DNA from: an uncultured Erysipelotrichaceae bacterium
GTDB taxonomy: Bacteria > Bacillota_I > Bacilli_A > Erysipelotrichales > Erysipelotrichaceae
DNA length: 41,688 nucleotides
NCBI GenBank assembly: GCA_947036815.1
Contig: CAMQRS010000013.1
Coordinates: 1-41,688, forward strand
Reading direction: 5' to 3'
The notes beneath the pieces are model-generated. The model was not told the origin of the DNA. It was given only the letters and a program-made list of their open reading frames with translations, and made no database searches. The position numbers and the translations under genes are program-made. This document shows positions 9,440 through 18,728 of the stretch, in pieces. Within the stretch, counting starts at the first letter, position 1; each line of letters starts with the position of its first letter.

Positions 9440-10075
9440 ATGAAAAAAACAATCAAAAAAATCGGAAATGTGATAAAACAACCAATTCTAGTAACAACAA
9501 TATTAATGCTTATTTGTGGGTTTATTTATCCTATGTTCATGACTGGGGTGGCAAGTGTGTTTTTCCCTCACCAAGCAGGAGGAAGTTTAATAGAGGTAAA
9601 TGGAACTATCGCAGGATCTGAACTTTTAGGGCAAGATTTTAAGGAAGACTACTACATGAAATGTAGACCTTCAGCAATTGACTACAATACGTATACAGAG
9701 CAAGAAAAAGAAAGTGGAGAATATAATGGAGTTGCTTCAGGTTCTAGTAATCTAGCTCCTACCAATCCCGACTTAGTTGCTCGTGTAGAAGAGGATATGA
9801 AAGCATTTTTAGAAAAAAATCCTTCTGTTAAAAAAGAGGATATACCAACTGATTTATTGACAGCTTCAGGTTCGGGATTAGATCCACATATTTCTCCAGA
9901 GTCAGCAATGGTTCAACTAGATGGTCTTGTAGAGGAATCAGGATTAACATTCAGTGAGTTGGAAAAAATAGTAGAAAATAACACAGTGAATAAAAGATTT
10001 GGAATTTTTGGGGAAGCTACAGTAAATGTATTAGGAGTGAATCTAGAAATAGCCAAATTAATGGGTAACATATAA
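9440..10075 (+). CDS. kdpC: KdpC, K+ ATPase chaperone-like subunit
   Basis: KdpC is an inner-membrane subunit with one N-terminal helix (here about residues 17-38) and an extracytoplasmic domain; it is needed for complex assembly and ATP affinity. Family blocks seen are PHQAGGSLIEVNG, GSELLGQDF, the YYMKCRPSAIDY segment, SGSGLDPHISPESA, and NVLGVNLEIAKL. Length 211 aa is slightly above the usual 190-200. AACAGGAG precedes the ATG by a normal gap. It is the last gene before a terminator. Confidence 0.95.
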   Translation: MKKTIKKIGNVIKQPILVTTILMLICGFIYPMFMTGVASVFFPHQAGGSLIEVNGTIAGSELLGQDFKEDYYMKCRPSAIDYNTYTEQEKESGEYNGVASGSSNLAPTNPDLVARVEEDMKAFLEKNPSVKKEDIPTDLLTASGSGLDPHISPESAMVQLDGLVEESGLTFSELEKIVENNTVNKRFGIFGEATVNVLGVNLEIAKLMGNI

Positions 10076-10089
10076 ATGAATAAATAATA

Positions 10090-10120
10090 AAACAGAGGTC
10101 GTCCCATCTCTGTTTCACTT
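10090..10120 (+). terminator. Probable terminator after kdpC
   Basis: AAACAGAG / CTCTGTTT inverted repeat (10090-10097 and 10108-10115) with a loop of about ten bases, followed by a weak T-rich tail (TTTCACTTTATG). It separates kdpFABC from kdpDE; the weak tail suggests partial read-through. Confidence 0.6.
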
Positions 10121-10146
10121 TATGTTATTTTAAAATATGTTATGAT
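10119..10146 (+). promoter_or_regulatory. Extended -10 promoter of kdpDE
   Basis: TGTTATGAT (10138-10146) is an extended -10 (TGn plus TATGAT). The -35 is poor (TTTATG, 10119-10124, 16 bases before the -10). Transcription would begin around 10153, just ahead of AGGAGG at about 10156. It gives kdpDE an expression route separate from kdpFABC. Confidence 0.55.
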
Positions 10147-10167
10147 ATACAAAATAGGAGGTGTCAT

Positions 10168-12858
10168 ATGAATAGTAATGAATTTTTATCAAGTGAAACA
10201 AAAGGACTCCTAAATCAAGAAAAAAAACAATTGAGAAAAGGAAATCTGAAAATATTTTTTGGGTATGCTGCCGGAGTAGGAAAAACGTATGCAATGCTTA
10301 AAGCGGCACACGCTGCCCAACAACAAGGAATTGATATTGTAGTTGGTTATGTAGAACCTCATCAACGACCGCAAACTTCGTCTCTTTTAAATAATTTAGA
10401 ACAGTTAGAAGTGAAACACATAAATTATAAAGGGGTTCGCTTAAGAGAGTTTAATCTTGACTTAGCCCTTGAAAGAAAGCCGAAACTTATTTTGGTTGAT
10501 GAGCTTGCACATACAAATGCCGCTGGAAGCAGACATTCTAAACGATATCAAGATGTTGCTGAATTATTACGTAACGGAATAGATGTATACACTACAGTAA
10601 ATGTGCAGCATATAGAGAGTTTGAATGATATGGTAGAAGCAATTACTGGTATCGTCGTAAAAGAGCGGATACCCGATCATATTTTTGATAGTTCTTCTCA
10701 TGTTGAACTGGTAGATATTGAACCAGAGGATTTGATTACAAGATTAAATGAAGGAAAAATTTATAAAGAGGTACAAGTAGCGAAGGCTCTTTCAAATTTC
10801 TTTGATATTAAAAATTTAACAGCACTTAGAGAAATCGCACTTCGAAGATGTGCTGACAGAGTAAATAGTATGGCTGAAAAGGTAAGGATAAGTTCTAAAA
10901 ATGATTACTATACCGACGAGCATATTTTAATTGGATTATCATCTTCACCTTCAAATACGAAGATTATACGAACTGCTGCTAGAATGGCAAAAGCATTTCG
11001 CGGAAGATTTACAGCCTTATTTGTAGAAACATCTTCTTTTTCTACGATGAGTGATGAAAACAGAAATAGATTACGTCAGAATATACATTTAGCTAAACAA
11101 TTAGGTGCGGCTATAGAAACAGTGCAAGGAGATGATATTCCTTTACAAATAGCACAATTTGCAAGAATATCTGGAGTTTCTAAGATAATATTAGGTAGAA
11201 ATAATGCGAAAAAGAAACATTATTTCAGTAAGCCGACATTAATTGAAAAATTAATTGAAAATGCTCCCAATCTTGATATATATATCATTCCTGATGAAAA
11301 AGCACCTAAATTTATAGAACAAGCCAAAAAGGAAAATTTACCCAAATTTATCATATCCGATATTTACAAAAGTGTTGGATTATTAAGCTTAGCAACTATG
11401 ATAGGGTACTTATTTTATCGATTGGAGTTTTCAGAAGCTAATATTATTATGGTGTATATATTAAGTGTACTTTGTATATCTATATATAATACACAACGAA
11501 TATACAGTTTAATTTCTTCTGTAGTTAGTGTATTATTATTTAATTATTTTTTCACTGTTCCTAGATACACGTTTGCTGCATCGGGAGCTGATTATCCAAT
11601 TACATTTTTAATTATGTTTATTTCTGCGTTTATTACAAGTTCGTTAGCTGATAAATTAAAACAGCATGCAAAAAAATCTGCGGAAAAAGCATATCGCACC
11701 AAAATATTATTAGAAACAAATCAATTGTTGCAAACAGCAATTACAATTGAAGATACAATTACTATTACTTGTAATCAATTAACGAAGTTATTGTTAAAGG
11801 ATGTAGTTTTTTATCCTATAGAAAAAGGCATCATGTTACCACCCTTAGTTTTTTGTGAAGATAAATCACATGAAAAAGAGTTGATTAACACACATGAACA
11901 AACGGTAGCTTTATGGGTGTTTAAAAATAATAAGCATGCTGGTGCAACAACGAATACATTATCAACTTCAAAATGTTTATATTTAGCTGTTAGAGTAAAT
12001 GATGGTGTCTATGGAGTAGTGGGGGTAGCATTAAATAAAAGTGCTTTAGACTCTTTTGATCATAGTATTATGTTATCTATTATCGGTGAGTGTGCATTGT
12101 CTATGGAAAAACAATATGCAAACATTGAAAGAGAAAATAGTATAATCCTTGCAAAAAATGAACAATTAAGAGCGAACCTACTTCGTTCCATCTCTCATGA
12201 TTTACGTACACCACTTACGTCTATTTCAGGGAATGCTAATATTTTACTTGCTAGTGAATCTAAAATGGACGTAGCAACAAAAAATCAAATATATTCGGAT
12301 ATATATGAAGATTCTTTATGGTTAATAACGCTTGTAGAAAATATTTTGATGGTGACTCATATAGAAGATGGAACAATGAACTTAAAATGTTCAACAGAAT
12401 TAATTGAAGATATCGTGAATGAAGCATTGAAACATATTGATAGAAAAAAAACTGAGTATATAATAGAAGTGATAAACTTGGAAGAATTTTTATTTGTTGA
12501 AGTTGAGCCTAAATTGATTATGCAAGTAATCATTAATATCGTCGATAATGCAATTAAATATACTCCATCAGGGTCGGAAATTACAGTTACTACAAGAAAA
12601 AAAGATTGCAGTATTATTGTTGAAATAGCTGACAATGGTGGAGGTATTCCAGATGATGCAAAACCTAGAATATTTGATATGTTTTATACTTCTAATCGAG
12701 ATATTGTAGATAGCCGAAGAAGTTTAGGATTAGGATTAGCCTTATGTAAGTCAATTATTAAGGCACACAATGGGGAAATATCAATTATTGATAATGCTCC
12801 AAAAGGGAGTGTGTTTCAATTTTCAATTCCTTTAAAGGAGGTAACATTAAATGAATAA
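10168..12858 (+). CDS. kdpD: KdpD, potassium/osmotic sensor histidine kinase
   Basis: Sensor kinase that phosphorylates KdpE to switch on the Kdp pump. Domains in order: N-terminal KdpD ATPase-like domain with Walker A GYAAGVGKT (32-40) and Walker B VDELAHTN (Asp111); universal-stress-protein-like domain (about 248-375); four membrane helices (about 402-497); GAF-like linker region; HisKA with His677 in SISHDLRTPLTS; and an ATPase domain with N box NIVDNAIKYTP, DNGGGIP, and a final GLGLALCKSI block. Length 896 aa is normal. In the USP domain, Ser258-x-Ser260, 20 residues, then FTALF (281-285) matches the cyclic-di-AMP signature of the S. aureus protein, with Phe for the last Tyr. It overlaps kdpE by 8 bases. 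Confidence 0.97.
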   Translation: MNSNEFLSSETKGLLNQEKKQLRKGNLKIFFGYAAGVGKTYAMLKAAHAAQQQGIDIVVGYVEPHQRPQTSSLLNNLEQLEVKHINYKGVRLREFNLDLALERKPKLILVDELAHTNAAGSRHSKRYQDVAELLRNGIDVYTTVNVQHIESLNDMVEAITGIVVKERIPDHIFDSSSHVELVDIEPEDLITRLNEGKIYKEVQVAKALSNFFDIKNLTALREIALRRCADRVNSMAEKVRISSKNDYYTDEHILIGLSSSPSNTKIIRTAARMAKAFRGRFTALFVETSSFSTMSDENRNRLRQNIHLAKQLGAAIETVQGDDIPLQIAQFARISGVSKIILGRNNAKKKHYFSKPTLIEKLIENAPNLDIYIIPDEKAPKFIEQAKKENLPKFIISDIYKSVGLLSLATMIGYLFYRLEFSEANIIMVYILSVLCISIYNTQRIYSLISSVVSVLLFNYFFTVPRYTFAASGADYPITFLIMFISAFITSSLADKLKQHAKKSAEKAYRTKILLETNQLLQTAITIEDTITITCNQLTKLLLKDVVFYPIEKGIMLPPLVFCEDKSHEKELINTHEQTVALWVFKNNKHAGATTNTLSTSKCLYLAVRVNDGVYGVVGVALNKSALDSFDHSIMLSIIGECALSMEKQYANIERENSIILAKNEQLRANLLRSISHDLRTPLTSISGNANILLASESKMDVATKNQIYSDIYEDSLWLITLVENILMVTHIEDGTMNLKCSTELIEDIVNEALKHIDRKKTEYIIEVINLEEFLFVEVEPKLIMQVIINIVDNAIKYTPSGSEITVTTRKKDCSIIVEIADNGGGIPDDAKPRIFDMFYTSNRDIVDSRRSLGLGLALCKSIIKAHNGEISIIDNAPKGSVFQFSIPLKEVTLNE

Positions 12859-13537
12859 ACATACCGTTTTAATCGTAGAGGATGATAATGCGATTCGTAA
12901 TTTGATTTCTACTACATTAGAAATACACAATTATGATTTCTTGGTCGCTCAAAATGGAAAAAGTGCTATCATGCTTGCAACATCTCATAATCCAGATGCG
13001 ATATTACTTGATTTAGGACTTCCTGATATGGATGGTGTAGAGATTATTAAGAAAATACGCACTTGGTCCAATACACCTATCATTGTCATCAGTGCTCGTA
13101 GTGAAGATCGTGATAAAATCGATGCACTGGACTTTGGCGCTAATGATTATTTAACAAAACCATTTTCAGTAGATGAGCTTTTGGCTCGTTTACGTGTTTC
13201 TCTACGATCTCAAAATAATGAAAAAGTAGCATCTTCAATATTTTCGAACGGCGATTTGAAAATAGATTATTCTGCAGGATGCTTTTATGTAAATAATAGT
13301 GAAATACATCTCACTCCAATGGAGTATAAATTAATTTGTATCTTGTCTCAAAACATAGATAAGGTGTTAACACATACGTTTATTACGAAAGCTATTTGGG
13401 GTACCTGTTATGATACAGATATTGCTTCATTAAGGGTATTTATGGCCACGTTAAGAAAAAAGATAGAAGTAGATACATCAAATCCTAAATATATACAGAC
13501 ACATGTAGGAGTTGGTTATCGAATGCTAAGAGTATAA
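12851..13537 (+). CDS. kdpE: KdpE, response regulator
   Basis: OmpR/PhoB-type regulator that receives phosphate from KdpD and activates kdpFABC. The receiver domain has the acidic pair Glu10/Asp11-Asp12, the phospho-acceptor Asp54 in ILLDLGLPDMDG, and Lys in TKPF. The C-terminal winged-helix DNA-binding domain follows (HLTPMEYKLICIL ... HVGVGYRMLRV). Length 228 aa is normal. The start lies within the end of kdpD with AAAGGAGGTAA ahead (about 12834-12844), typical for paired kinase-regulator genes. Confidence 0.96.
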   Translation: MNKHTVLIVEDDNAIRNLISTTLEIHNYDFLVAQNGKSAIMLATSHNPDAILLDLGLPDMDGVEIIKKIRTWSNTPIIVISARSEDRDKIDALDFGANDYLTKPFSVDELLARLRVSLRSQNNEKVASSIFSNGDLKIDYSAGCFYVNNSEIHLTPMEYKLICILSQNIDKVLTHTFITKAIWGTCYDTDIASLRVFMATLRKKIEVDTSNPKYIQTHVGVGYRMLRV

Positions 13538-13597
13538 ATATTAAATACTCCTTTAAAATTTATTACGAAAATCTTACTTGATAGGACTTTCAAACTC

Positions 13598-13620
13598 AAA
13601 CATTGTGAAACGCAATGTTT
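13598..13620. repeat. Hairpin between kdpE and its terminator
   Basis: AAACATTGTG / CGCAATGTTT forms a 10-bp stem (one G-T pair) around a three-base AAA loop. No T-run follows, so it is not itself a terminator. It may be an mRNA 3'-end structure or an operator; nothing else in the sequence decides this. Confidence 0.5.
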
Positions 13621-13635
13621 ACTTAATCAAATGTG

Positions 13636-13676
13636 AAAAAGATATGAAAGTTAATATTTTCATATCTTTTTTATTT
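13636..13676 (+). terminator. Terminator of kdpDE
   Basis: AAAGATATGAAA / TTTCATATCTTT (13638-13649 and 13658-13669) with an 8-base loop, then six T followed by an AT-rich tail. The A-run on the left arm means it may also work for minus-strand transcripts, such as that of the broken GNAT gene. Confidence 0.85.
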
Positions 13677-13728
13677 GTGTTTTCAAATAAGAATTCGGAT
13701 AACATAAGTTCAATTCTTTTTTGAATTA

Positions 13729-14082
13729 TTAGTGGAAATTAACAAAACTAATGCACCCAAATTGATCTAAGGATTTAAAAGCCAAAGATTTATAAAAGTA
13801 TAAGTTATTATCTCTACTATCACTTAGTAATACCATTTGATGTACATGGTTATATTTTTTCTTCATACTTTCAATCAATAATTTCCCTACTCCTAATTTC
13901 GATTATTTCATTCACTATATAAGTCCCAAGAATATATAGTGAATGTTCATAGGCTAGTTTCAATGTATCTGGAATTTCGCAATAGTTTTCCAATTAACAG
14001 ACATATATAACTTTATTATTTCTGTTTCATTAAAATATTTGTACACGCGCAAACTTACTGTTTGTGTATTTTAGTTCCTCCT
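13729..14082 (-). pseudogene. Broken GNAT-family N-acetyltransferase
   Basis: Read on the minus strand, this stretch encodes pieces of a GNAT acetyltransferase in different frames. A C-terminal piece of about 54 residues runs from GVGKLLIESMKKKY through LLSDSRDNNLYFYKSL to FGCISFVNFH and a stop at 13729-13731; it holds the acetyl-CoA loop end (GxG) and the typical FYKSLxFK motif. An N-terminal piece (about 13974-14061) reads VYKYFNETEIIKLYMSV and WKTIAKF, then shifts frame to PDTLKLAYEHSLYILGTY. The central beta strands between them (IIG...QDLLVLPEYQRR in intact relatives) are deleted. AGGAGG survives at 14077-14082, but the start codon is not evident. At least two frame changes plus a deletion make it non-functional. 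Confidence 0.8.
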
Positions 14083-14250
14083 ATATAAACGTTCTAAGTG
14101 TTGAATATCCCAATGATTTAATAAAATTAGTATTGCATGCTATCTTTCATATCACTATATCTAAGCAATGTAGATGCATTTATGATAGATAGATTTATCG
14201 AAAACAAATTTACTAAAAAAATTATAGAAGTAAATAATAAATGATATACA

Positions 14251-14279
14251 TTGTAAAAATATTCTAATTTTGATAATAT
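14251..14279 (+). promoter_or_regulatory. Probable parE-parC promoter
   Basis: TTGTAA (14251-14256) and TAATAT (14274-14279) with a 17-base spacer; GATAAT at 14272 is an alternative -10. It lies directly before the parE ribosome site. The 168 bases from 14083 to 14250 hold no gene that I can support. Confidence 0.45.
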
Positions 14280-14304
14280 ATTAAGGTTAAAGGAAGTGAT
14301 TGAT

Positions 14305-16230
14305 ATGGCAGGCAAAACATATGATGGTAGTTCGATACAAATACTTGAAGGATTAGAAGCTGTTAGAAAAAGACCGGGTATGTACATCGGTTCTACAGAT
14401 GGAAGAGGACTTCACCATTTAGTATGGGAAATAGTAGATAACTCAATAGATGAAGCGTTGAATGGACATGGGAGTAGTGTAACAATTACAATCCATAAAG
14501 ATGAATCAATTAGCGTTGAAGATAAAGGGCGAGGAATGCCCGTTGATAAAGCAAAAAATGGAAAGAGTGCCCTAGAGGTAATTTTCACTGTATTACATGC
14601 AGGAGGGAAATTTTCTGAAGAAGGTGGATATAAGACGAGTGGAGGATTACATGGAGTTGGTGCAAGTGTTGTAAATGCATTAAGTTCATGGTGTGAAGTA
14701 GAAGTATGCCGTAATGGTAAAAAATATAATATGCGATTTGAGAATGGTGGTAAAAAGATTGGTAAATTAATAGAAGTAGGAAAAAGTAATGCTACAGGAA
14801 GTAAAGTTACCTTTAAACCTGATCCTTCTATTTTTTCAACGACTCATTATTCATTCACACAAATATGTGAACGTGCTAAAGAGAGTGCATTCTTATTAAG
14901 TGATATTAAAATGACTTGTATTGATGAACGTAAAAAAGACTTAGTCGTAGAGGAGTATCACTTTGATAAAGGATTATATGCATTTATGGAGTACTTACAT
15001 GAAGACAAACAAGTGTTTCATGATCCCATCTCATTTAGAGGCGAAATGATAGGTATTACTGTAGATTGTGCATTTCAATACATAGATGAATACCAAGAAA
15101 ATATATTTTCTTTCGTGAATATGGTACGTACGAAAGATGGAGGAACACACGAAGTAGGTGTTAGAACTGCTTTTACAAAAGTGTTTAATGAATATGCAAG
15201 AAAATACGGTCTGTTAAAAGACAAAGATAAGAACTTTGAAGGAAATGATGTTCGAGAAGGGTTATCTGTCATCATTTCATTAGGAATACCTGAAAACTTA
15301 CTTCAATTTGAAGGACAAACCAAAGGGAAACTGGGAACTAGTGAAGCTAGAAACGTAGTTGACAACATAGTGTCTGAAAAATTAACTTATTTCTTAGAAG
15401 AAAATAAAGAAGTAGCAACTACTTTAGTACGAAAAGTACAGAAAGCATCATTGGCTAGAGAAGCCGCTAGAAAAGCTAGAAATGACGCAAGAAATGGAAA
15501 AAGTAAGGCAAAAGAGCGAATTCTTTCTGGTAAATTAGCAAGTGCTCAAAGTAAAGATCCTCGTAAAAAAGAAATTTATTTAGTCGAAGGGGATTCAGCT
15601 GGAGGAAGTGCGAAACAAGGAAGAGATTCAAAATATCAAGCAATCTTACCTTTACGAGGTAAGGTCTTAAATACACAAAAAGCAAGTATCGCAAATGTAG
15701 AGAAAAATGAAGAATTAAATACTATAATTCATGCACTAGGTGCTGGTGTTGGACCAAATTTCAATGTAGGGGATGCAAACTATCATAAAGTAGTTATTAT
15801 GACCGATGCCGATACAGATGGAGCTCATATCCAGGTATTATTATTAACTTTCTTCTATCGTTATATGAGACCCTTAATAGAACAAGGCTTAGTATATATT
15901 GCATTGCCTCCGTTATATAAATTATCGAAAGGTAAAGATGTAGCTTATGCATGGAGTGAAGACGAACTTGCTAGTATTCGTTCTACACATAAAGGATATA
16001 GCTTACAACGTTACAAAGGACTAGGGGAAATGAATGCAGAACAGTTATGGGAAACAACAATGGATCCATTAACTCGTACCCTAATTCAAGTAAGTATAGA
16101 AGATGGTGTAGTAGCAGAAAAAAGAGTATCCGTATTAATGGGTGATAAAGCCGATTTAAGACGTGAATGGATTGAAGAGAACGTATCCTTTACAATGGAA
16201 GATACATTCAATGAGGAGGTTAAAAAATAA
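14305..16230 (+). CDS. parE: ParE, topoisomerase IV subunit B
   Basis: ATPase subunit of topoisomerase IV, which unlinks daughter chromosomes. The GHKL ATPase domain has EIVDNSIDEAL, DKGRGMPV and GGLHGVGASVVNALS; the transducer has QTKGKLGTSEAR; the TOPRIM domain has LVEGDSAGGSAKQGRD and the metal site TDADTDGAHI. It is closer to Firmicute ParE than to GyrB by its N-terminal KTYDGSSIQILEGLEAVRKRPGM style, and because parC follows. AAAGGAAGTGAT (14289-14300) is a strong ribosome site for ATG 14305; an in-frame GTG at 14296 lies within that site and is rejected. Length 641 aa is normal. The stop overlaps the parC start (TAATG). Confidence 0.94.
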   Translation: MAGKTYDGSSIQILEGLEAVRKRPGMYIGSTDGRGLHHLVWEIVDNSIDEALNGHGSSVTITIHKDESISVEDKGRGMPVDKAKNGKSALEVIFTVLHAGGKFSEEGGYKTSGGLHGVGASVVNALSSWCEVEVCRNGKKYNMRFENGGKKIGKLIEVGKSNATGSKVTFKPDPSIFSTTHYSFTQICERAKESAFLLSDIKMTCIDERKKDLVVEEYHFDKGLYAFMEYLHEDKQVFHDPISFRGEMIGITVDCAFQYIDEYQENIFSFVNMVRTKDGGTHEVGVRTAFTKVFNEYARKYGLLKDKDKNFEGNDVREGLSVIISLGIPENLLQFEGQTKGKLGTSEARNVVDNIVSEKLTYFLEENKEVATTLVRKVQKASLAREAARKARNDARNGKSKAKERILSGKLASAQSKDPRKKEIYLVEGDSAGGSAKQGRDSKYQAILPLRGKVLNTQKASIANVEKNEELNTIIHALGAGVGPNFNVGDANYHKVVIMTDADTDGAHIQVLLLTFFYRYMRPLIEQGLVYIALPPLYKLSKGKDVAYAWSEDELASIRSTHKGYSLQRYKGLGEMNAEQLWETTMDPLTRTLIQVSIEDGVVAEKRVSVLMGDKADLRREWIEENVSFTMEDTFNEEVKK

Positions 16231-18719
16231 TGGCTAAAAAGAAAATAGAAGTTGTTGATACATCTAAAGTTATTGTTTCTCCTTTAGAAGACATTATGGG
16301 TGATCGTTTTGGAAGATATTCTAAATATATAATTCAAGAAAGAGCATTACCTGATGTAAGAGATGGATTAAAACCAGTACAAAGAAGAATCTTATATGGA
16401 ATGCAAGTAGAAGGAAATACGCACGACCATAAATATCGTAAGAGTGCTAAAGCAGTAGGTATCATTATGGGGAATTATCACCCACATGGAGATAGTTCTA
16501 TTTATGATGCAATGGTTCGACTATCGCAAGACTGGAAAAGCCGTATTCCCTTAATTGATATGCAAGGAAATAATGGTAGTATTGATGATGATCCAGCAGC
16601 AGCAATGCGTTATACGGAAGCTAGATTATCACCTATTGCTCAAATGATGTTGAGTGATATCGAAAAAGATACAGTTAATTTTGCCTATAACTTTGATGAT
16701 ACAGAAATGGAACCTACGGTATTACCAGCTAGATATCCGAATGTATTAGTTACGGGAATTAGTGGGATTGCAAGTGGATATGCAACGAATATTCCTCCAC
16801 ACAATTTAAATGAAGTTATCAATGCGACGATTTATCGTATTCAACATAAAAACAGTTCGTTAGATGAATTAATGGAATATATTAAAGGACCAGATTTTCC
16901 TACCGGAGGAATTGTCCAAGGATTACAAGGAATTAAAGATGCCTTAACTTCTGGTAAAGGGAAAGTAATCATTCGTGGTAAAAGCGAAGTTGTGAAAACA
17001 AAAACAATTCAACAAATTATCATTAGTGAAATTCCATATGAAGTAATCAAATGTAATATGGTTAAAAAAATGGATGAAATACGTGTCAATAAAGACATTG
17101 ATGGATTAGTCGATGTGCGTGACGAAAGTGATCGTAACGGACTGCGTATTGTGATTGATGTTAAAAAAGATGTAGATACAAATTTAGTGTTAAACTACTT
17201 TTATAAACATACAGATTTACAAGTAGCGTTTAATTATAATATTGTTGCAATCGTAGATAAGAGACCAGTTCAATTAGGATTATGTGCTATATTGGATGCT
17301 TTTATCGAACATAGAAAAGACGTTGTATTAAGAAGAAGTAAATATGAACTAGATAAAAAAGAAAAACGTTGCCATATATTAGAAGGATTAATTAAATGTA
17401 TTTCTGTATTAGATGAAATCATTTCAATCATTCGTTCGAGTAAAGACAAAGGTGATGCGAAACAACAAATTATTAGTGCATACAATTTCAGTGAAACTCA
17501 AGCAGAAGCAATTGTAACATTACGTTTATATCGTCTATCAAATACAGATGTATATGCACTTCAAAATGAATATGCACAATTAACAAGCGAAATTGAATCA
17601 CTGAATGAAATTATTTCAACACCGACGATTCTTAGAAAAGTTATTATTAATGAATTAAAAGAAGTAAATAAAACATATAATAGTGAACGATTAAGTGTAA
17701 TTGAAGCAGAAATTGAAGAGATTAAAATAGATAAATTAGCAATGATATCAAACGATAGAGTAATGGCAACAATATCTAATGATGGGTATATTAAACGTGC
17801 GTCACTAAGATCTTATAGTGCTAATCAAAATCCAGGAATGAAAGATGGAGATGAATTACTAGGTGTGCAAGAAGTGAATACCTTAGATAATATCTTATTC
17901 TTTACAAGCAAAGGTACCTATGGATATTTACCAATGTATGAAGTAGAAGAAAGTAAATGGAAAGATGTAGGAATGCACATCAATGCTAAAATGAAAATAA
18001 GTGCTGATGAAAAAATAGTAAATGCATACATCATCGCTAAATTCCAAACCGAAGGATACTTCATCAGTGTGAGTGAACATGGATTAATTAAGAAAAGTAT
18101 GATATCGGATTTTGAGGTTTCTAGAAACAATAAAACAATGGCTTGTATGACCTTAGGAAGCAATGATAAAATGCTTACTAGTTTGGTGGCATACGATGAT
18201 CAAGATATAGTATTAACAAGTAAAAAAGGGTATAGTACACGATATAGTGTGAATTTAATCCCGGTAAGCTCAGGTAAAGCAAAAGGTGTGAAAGCCATGA
18301 ACCTAGTAGATGATGTTTTAGTCGGTTGTGATGTTGTAACTCAACCGAATGTTAACTTATTAGCGATTTGCGAGAGTGGAAGTATGAAGCGTGTTAAATT
18401 AGATGATATTCCTTTATTAGGTAGACCGGTAAAAGGAAATTTGATTCATAAGATAGTAAAAAGTAATCCCGCATTTATAAAATGTACTCGTTTAGTGAGT
18501 GCTAATGATTCGATTTCATTGTATAGTGATGAAAAATTAACATTGGTTGCTAAAGAGATATCAATTATGAAAAAGGATGCTACATTCTCTAATGTATTAA
18601 AACTAAATACATCATTTTATATGATGAAAGAATTACGTATGATAATGCAGATAGAAAAGAAAGAAATACCAATAGAAAAAGAAACAGAGCAAATTGAAGA
18701 ACTACACTTCGATTTATAG
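16230..18719 (+). CDS. parC: ParC, topoisomerase IV subunit A
   Basis: DNA breakage-reunion subunit of topoisomerase IV. The catalytic tyrosine is Tyr128 in AMRYTEARLSP. The quinolone-resistance region reads YHPHGDSSIYDAMVRLSQDW; Ser89 matches the sensitive-type serine (Ser80 in S. aureus GrlA), and Asp93 stands where GrlA has Glu84. The C-terminal domain shows beta-pinwheel repeats (SNDGYIKRASL, SKKGYSTRYSV and similar) but no clear GyrA box, which supports ParC over GyrA. Length 829 aa is normal. The start overlaps parE by one base, and GAGGAGG at 16213-16219 inside parE serves as ribosome site. Confidence 0.95.
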   Translation: MAKKKIEVVDTSKVIVSPLEDIMGDRFGRYSKYIIQERALPDVRDGLKPVQRRILYGMQVEGNTHDHKYRKSAKAVGIIMGNYHPHGDSSIYDAMVRLSQDWKSRIPLIDMQGNNGSIDDDPAAAMRYTEARLSPIAQMMLSDIEKDTVNFAYNFDDTEMEPTVLPARYPNVLVTGISGIASGYATNIPPHNLNEVINATIYRIQHKNSSLDELMEYIKGPDFPTGGIVQGLQGIKDALTSGKGKVIIRGKSEVVKTKTIQQIIISEIPYEVIKCNMVKKMDEIRVNKDIDGLVDVRDESDRNGLRIVIDVKKDVDTNLVLNYFYKHTDLQVAFNYNIVAIVDKRPVQLGLCAILDAFIEHRKDVVLRRSKYELDKKEKRCHILEGLIKCISVLDEIISIIRSSKDKGDAKQQIISAYNFSETQAEAIVTLRLYRLSNTDVYALQNEYAQLTSEIESLNEIISTPTILRKVIINELKEVNKTYNSERLSVIEAEIEEIKIDKLAMISNDRVMATISNDGYIKRASLRSYSANQNPGMKDGDELLGVQEVNTLDNILFFTSKGTYGYLPMYEVEESKWKDVGMHINAKMKISADEKIVNAYIIAKFQTEGYFISVSEHGLIKKSMISDFEVSRNNKTMACMTLGSNDKMLTSLVAYDDQDIVLTSKKGYSTRYSVNLIPVSSGKAKGVKAMNLVDDVLVGCDVVTQPNVNLLAICESGSMKRVKLDDIPLLGRPVKGNLIHKIVKSNPAFIKCTRLVSANDSISLYSDEKLTLVAKEISIMKKDATFSNVLKLNTSFYMMKELRMIMQIEKKEIPIEKETEQIEELHFDL

Positions 18720-18728
18720 GAGAACAAC

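Noticed and set aside
14127-14387. Minus-strand 86-aa frame over the parE start
   Set aside because: Overlaps the conserved parE N-terminus and promoter, with low-complexity hydrophobic translation and no ribosome site.
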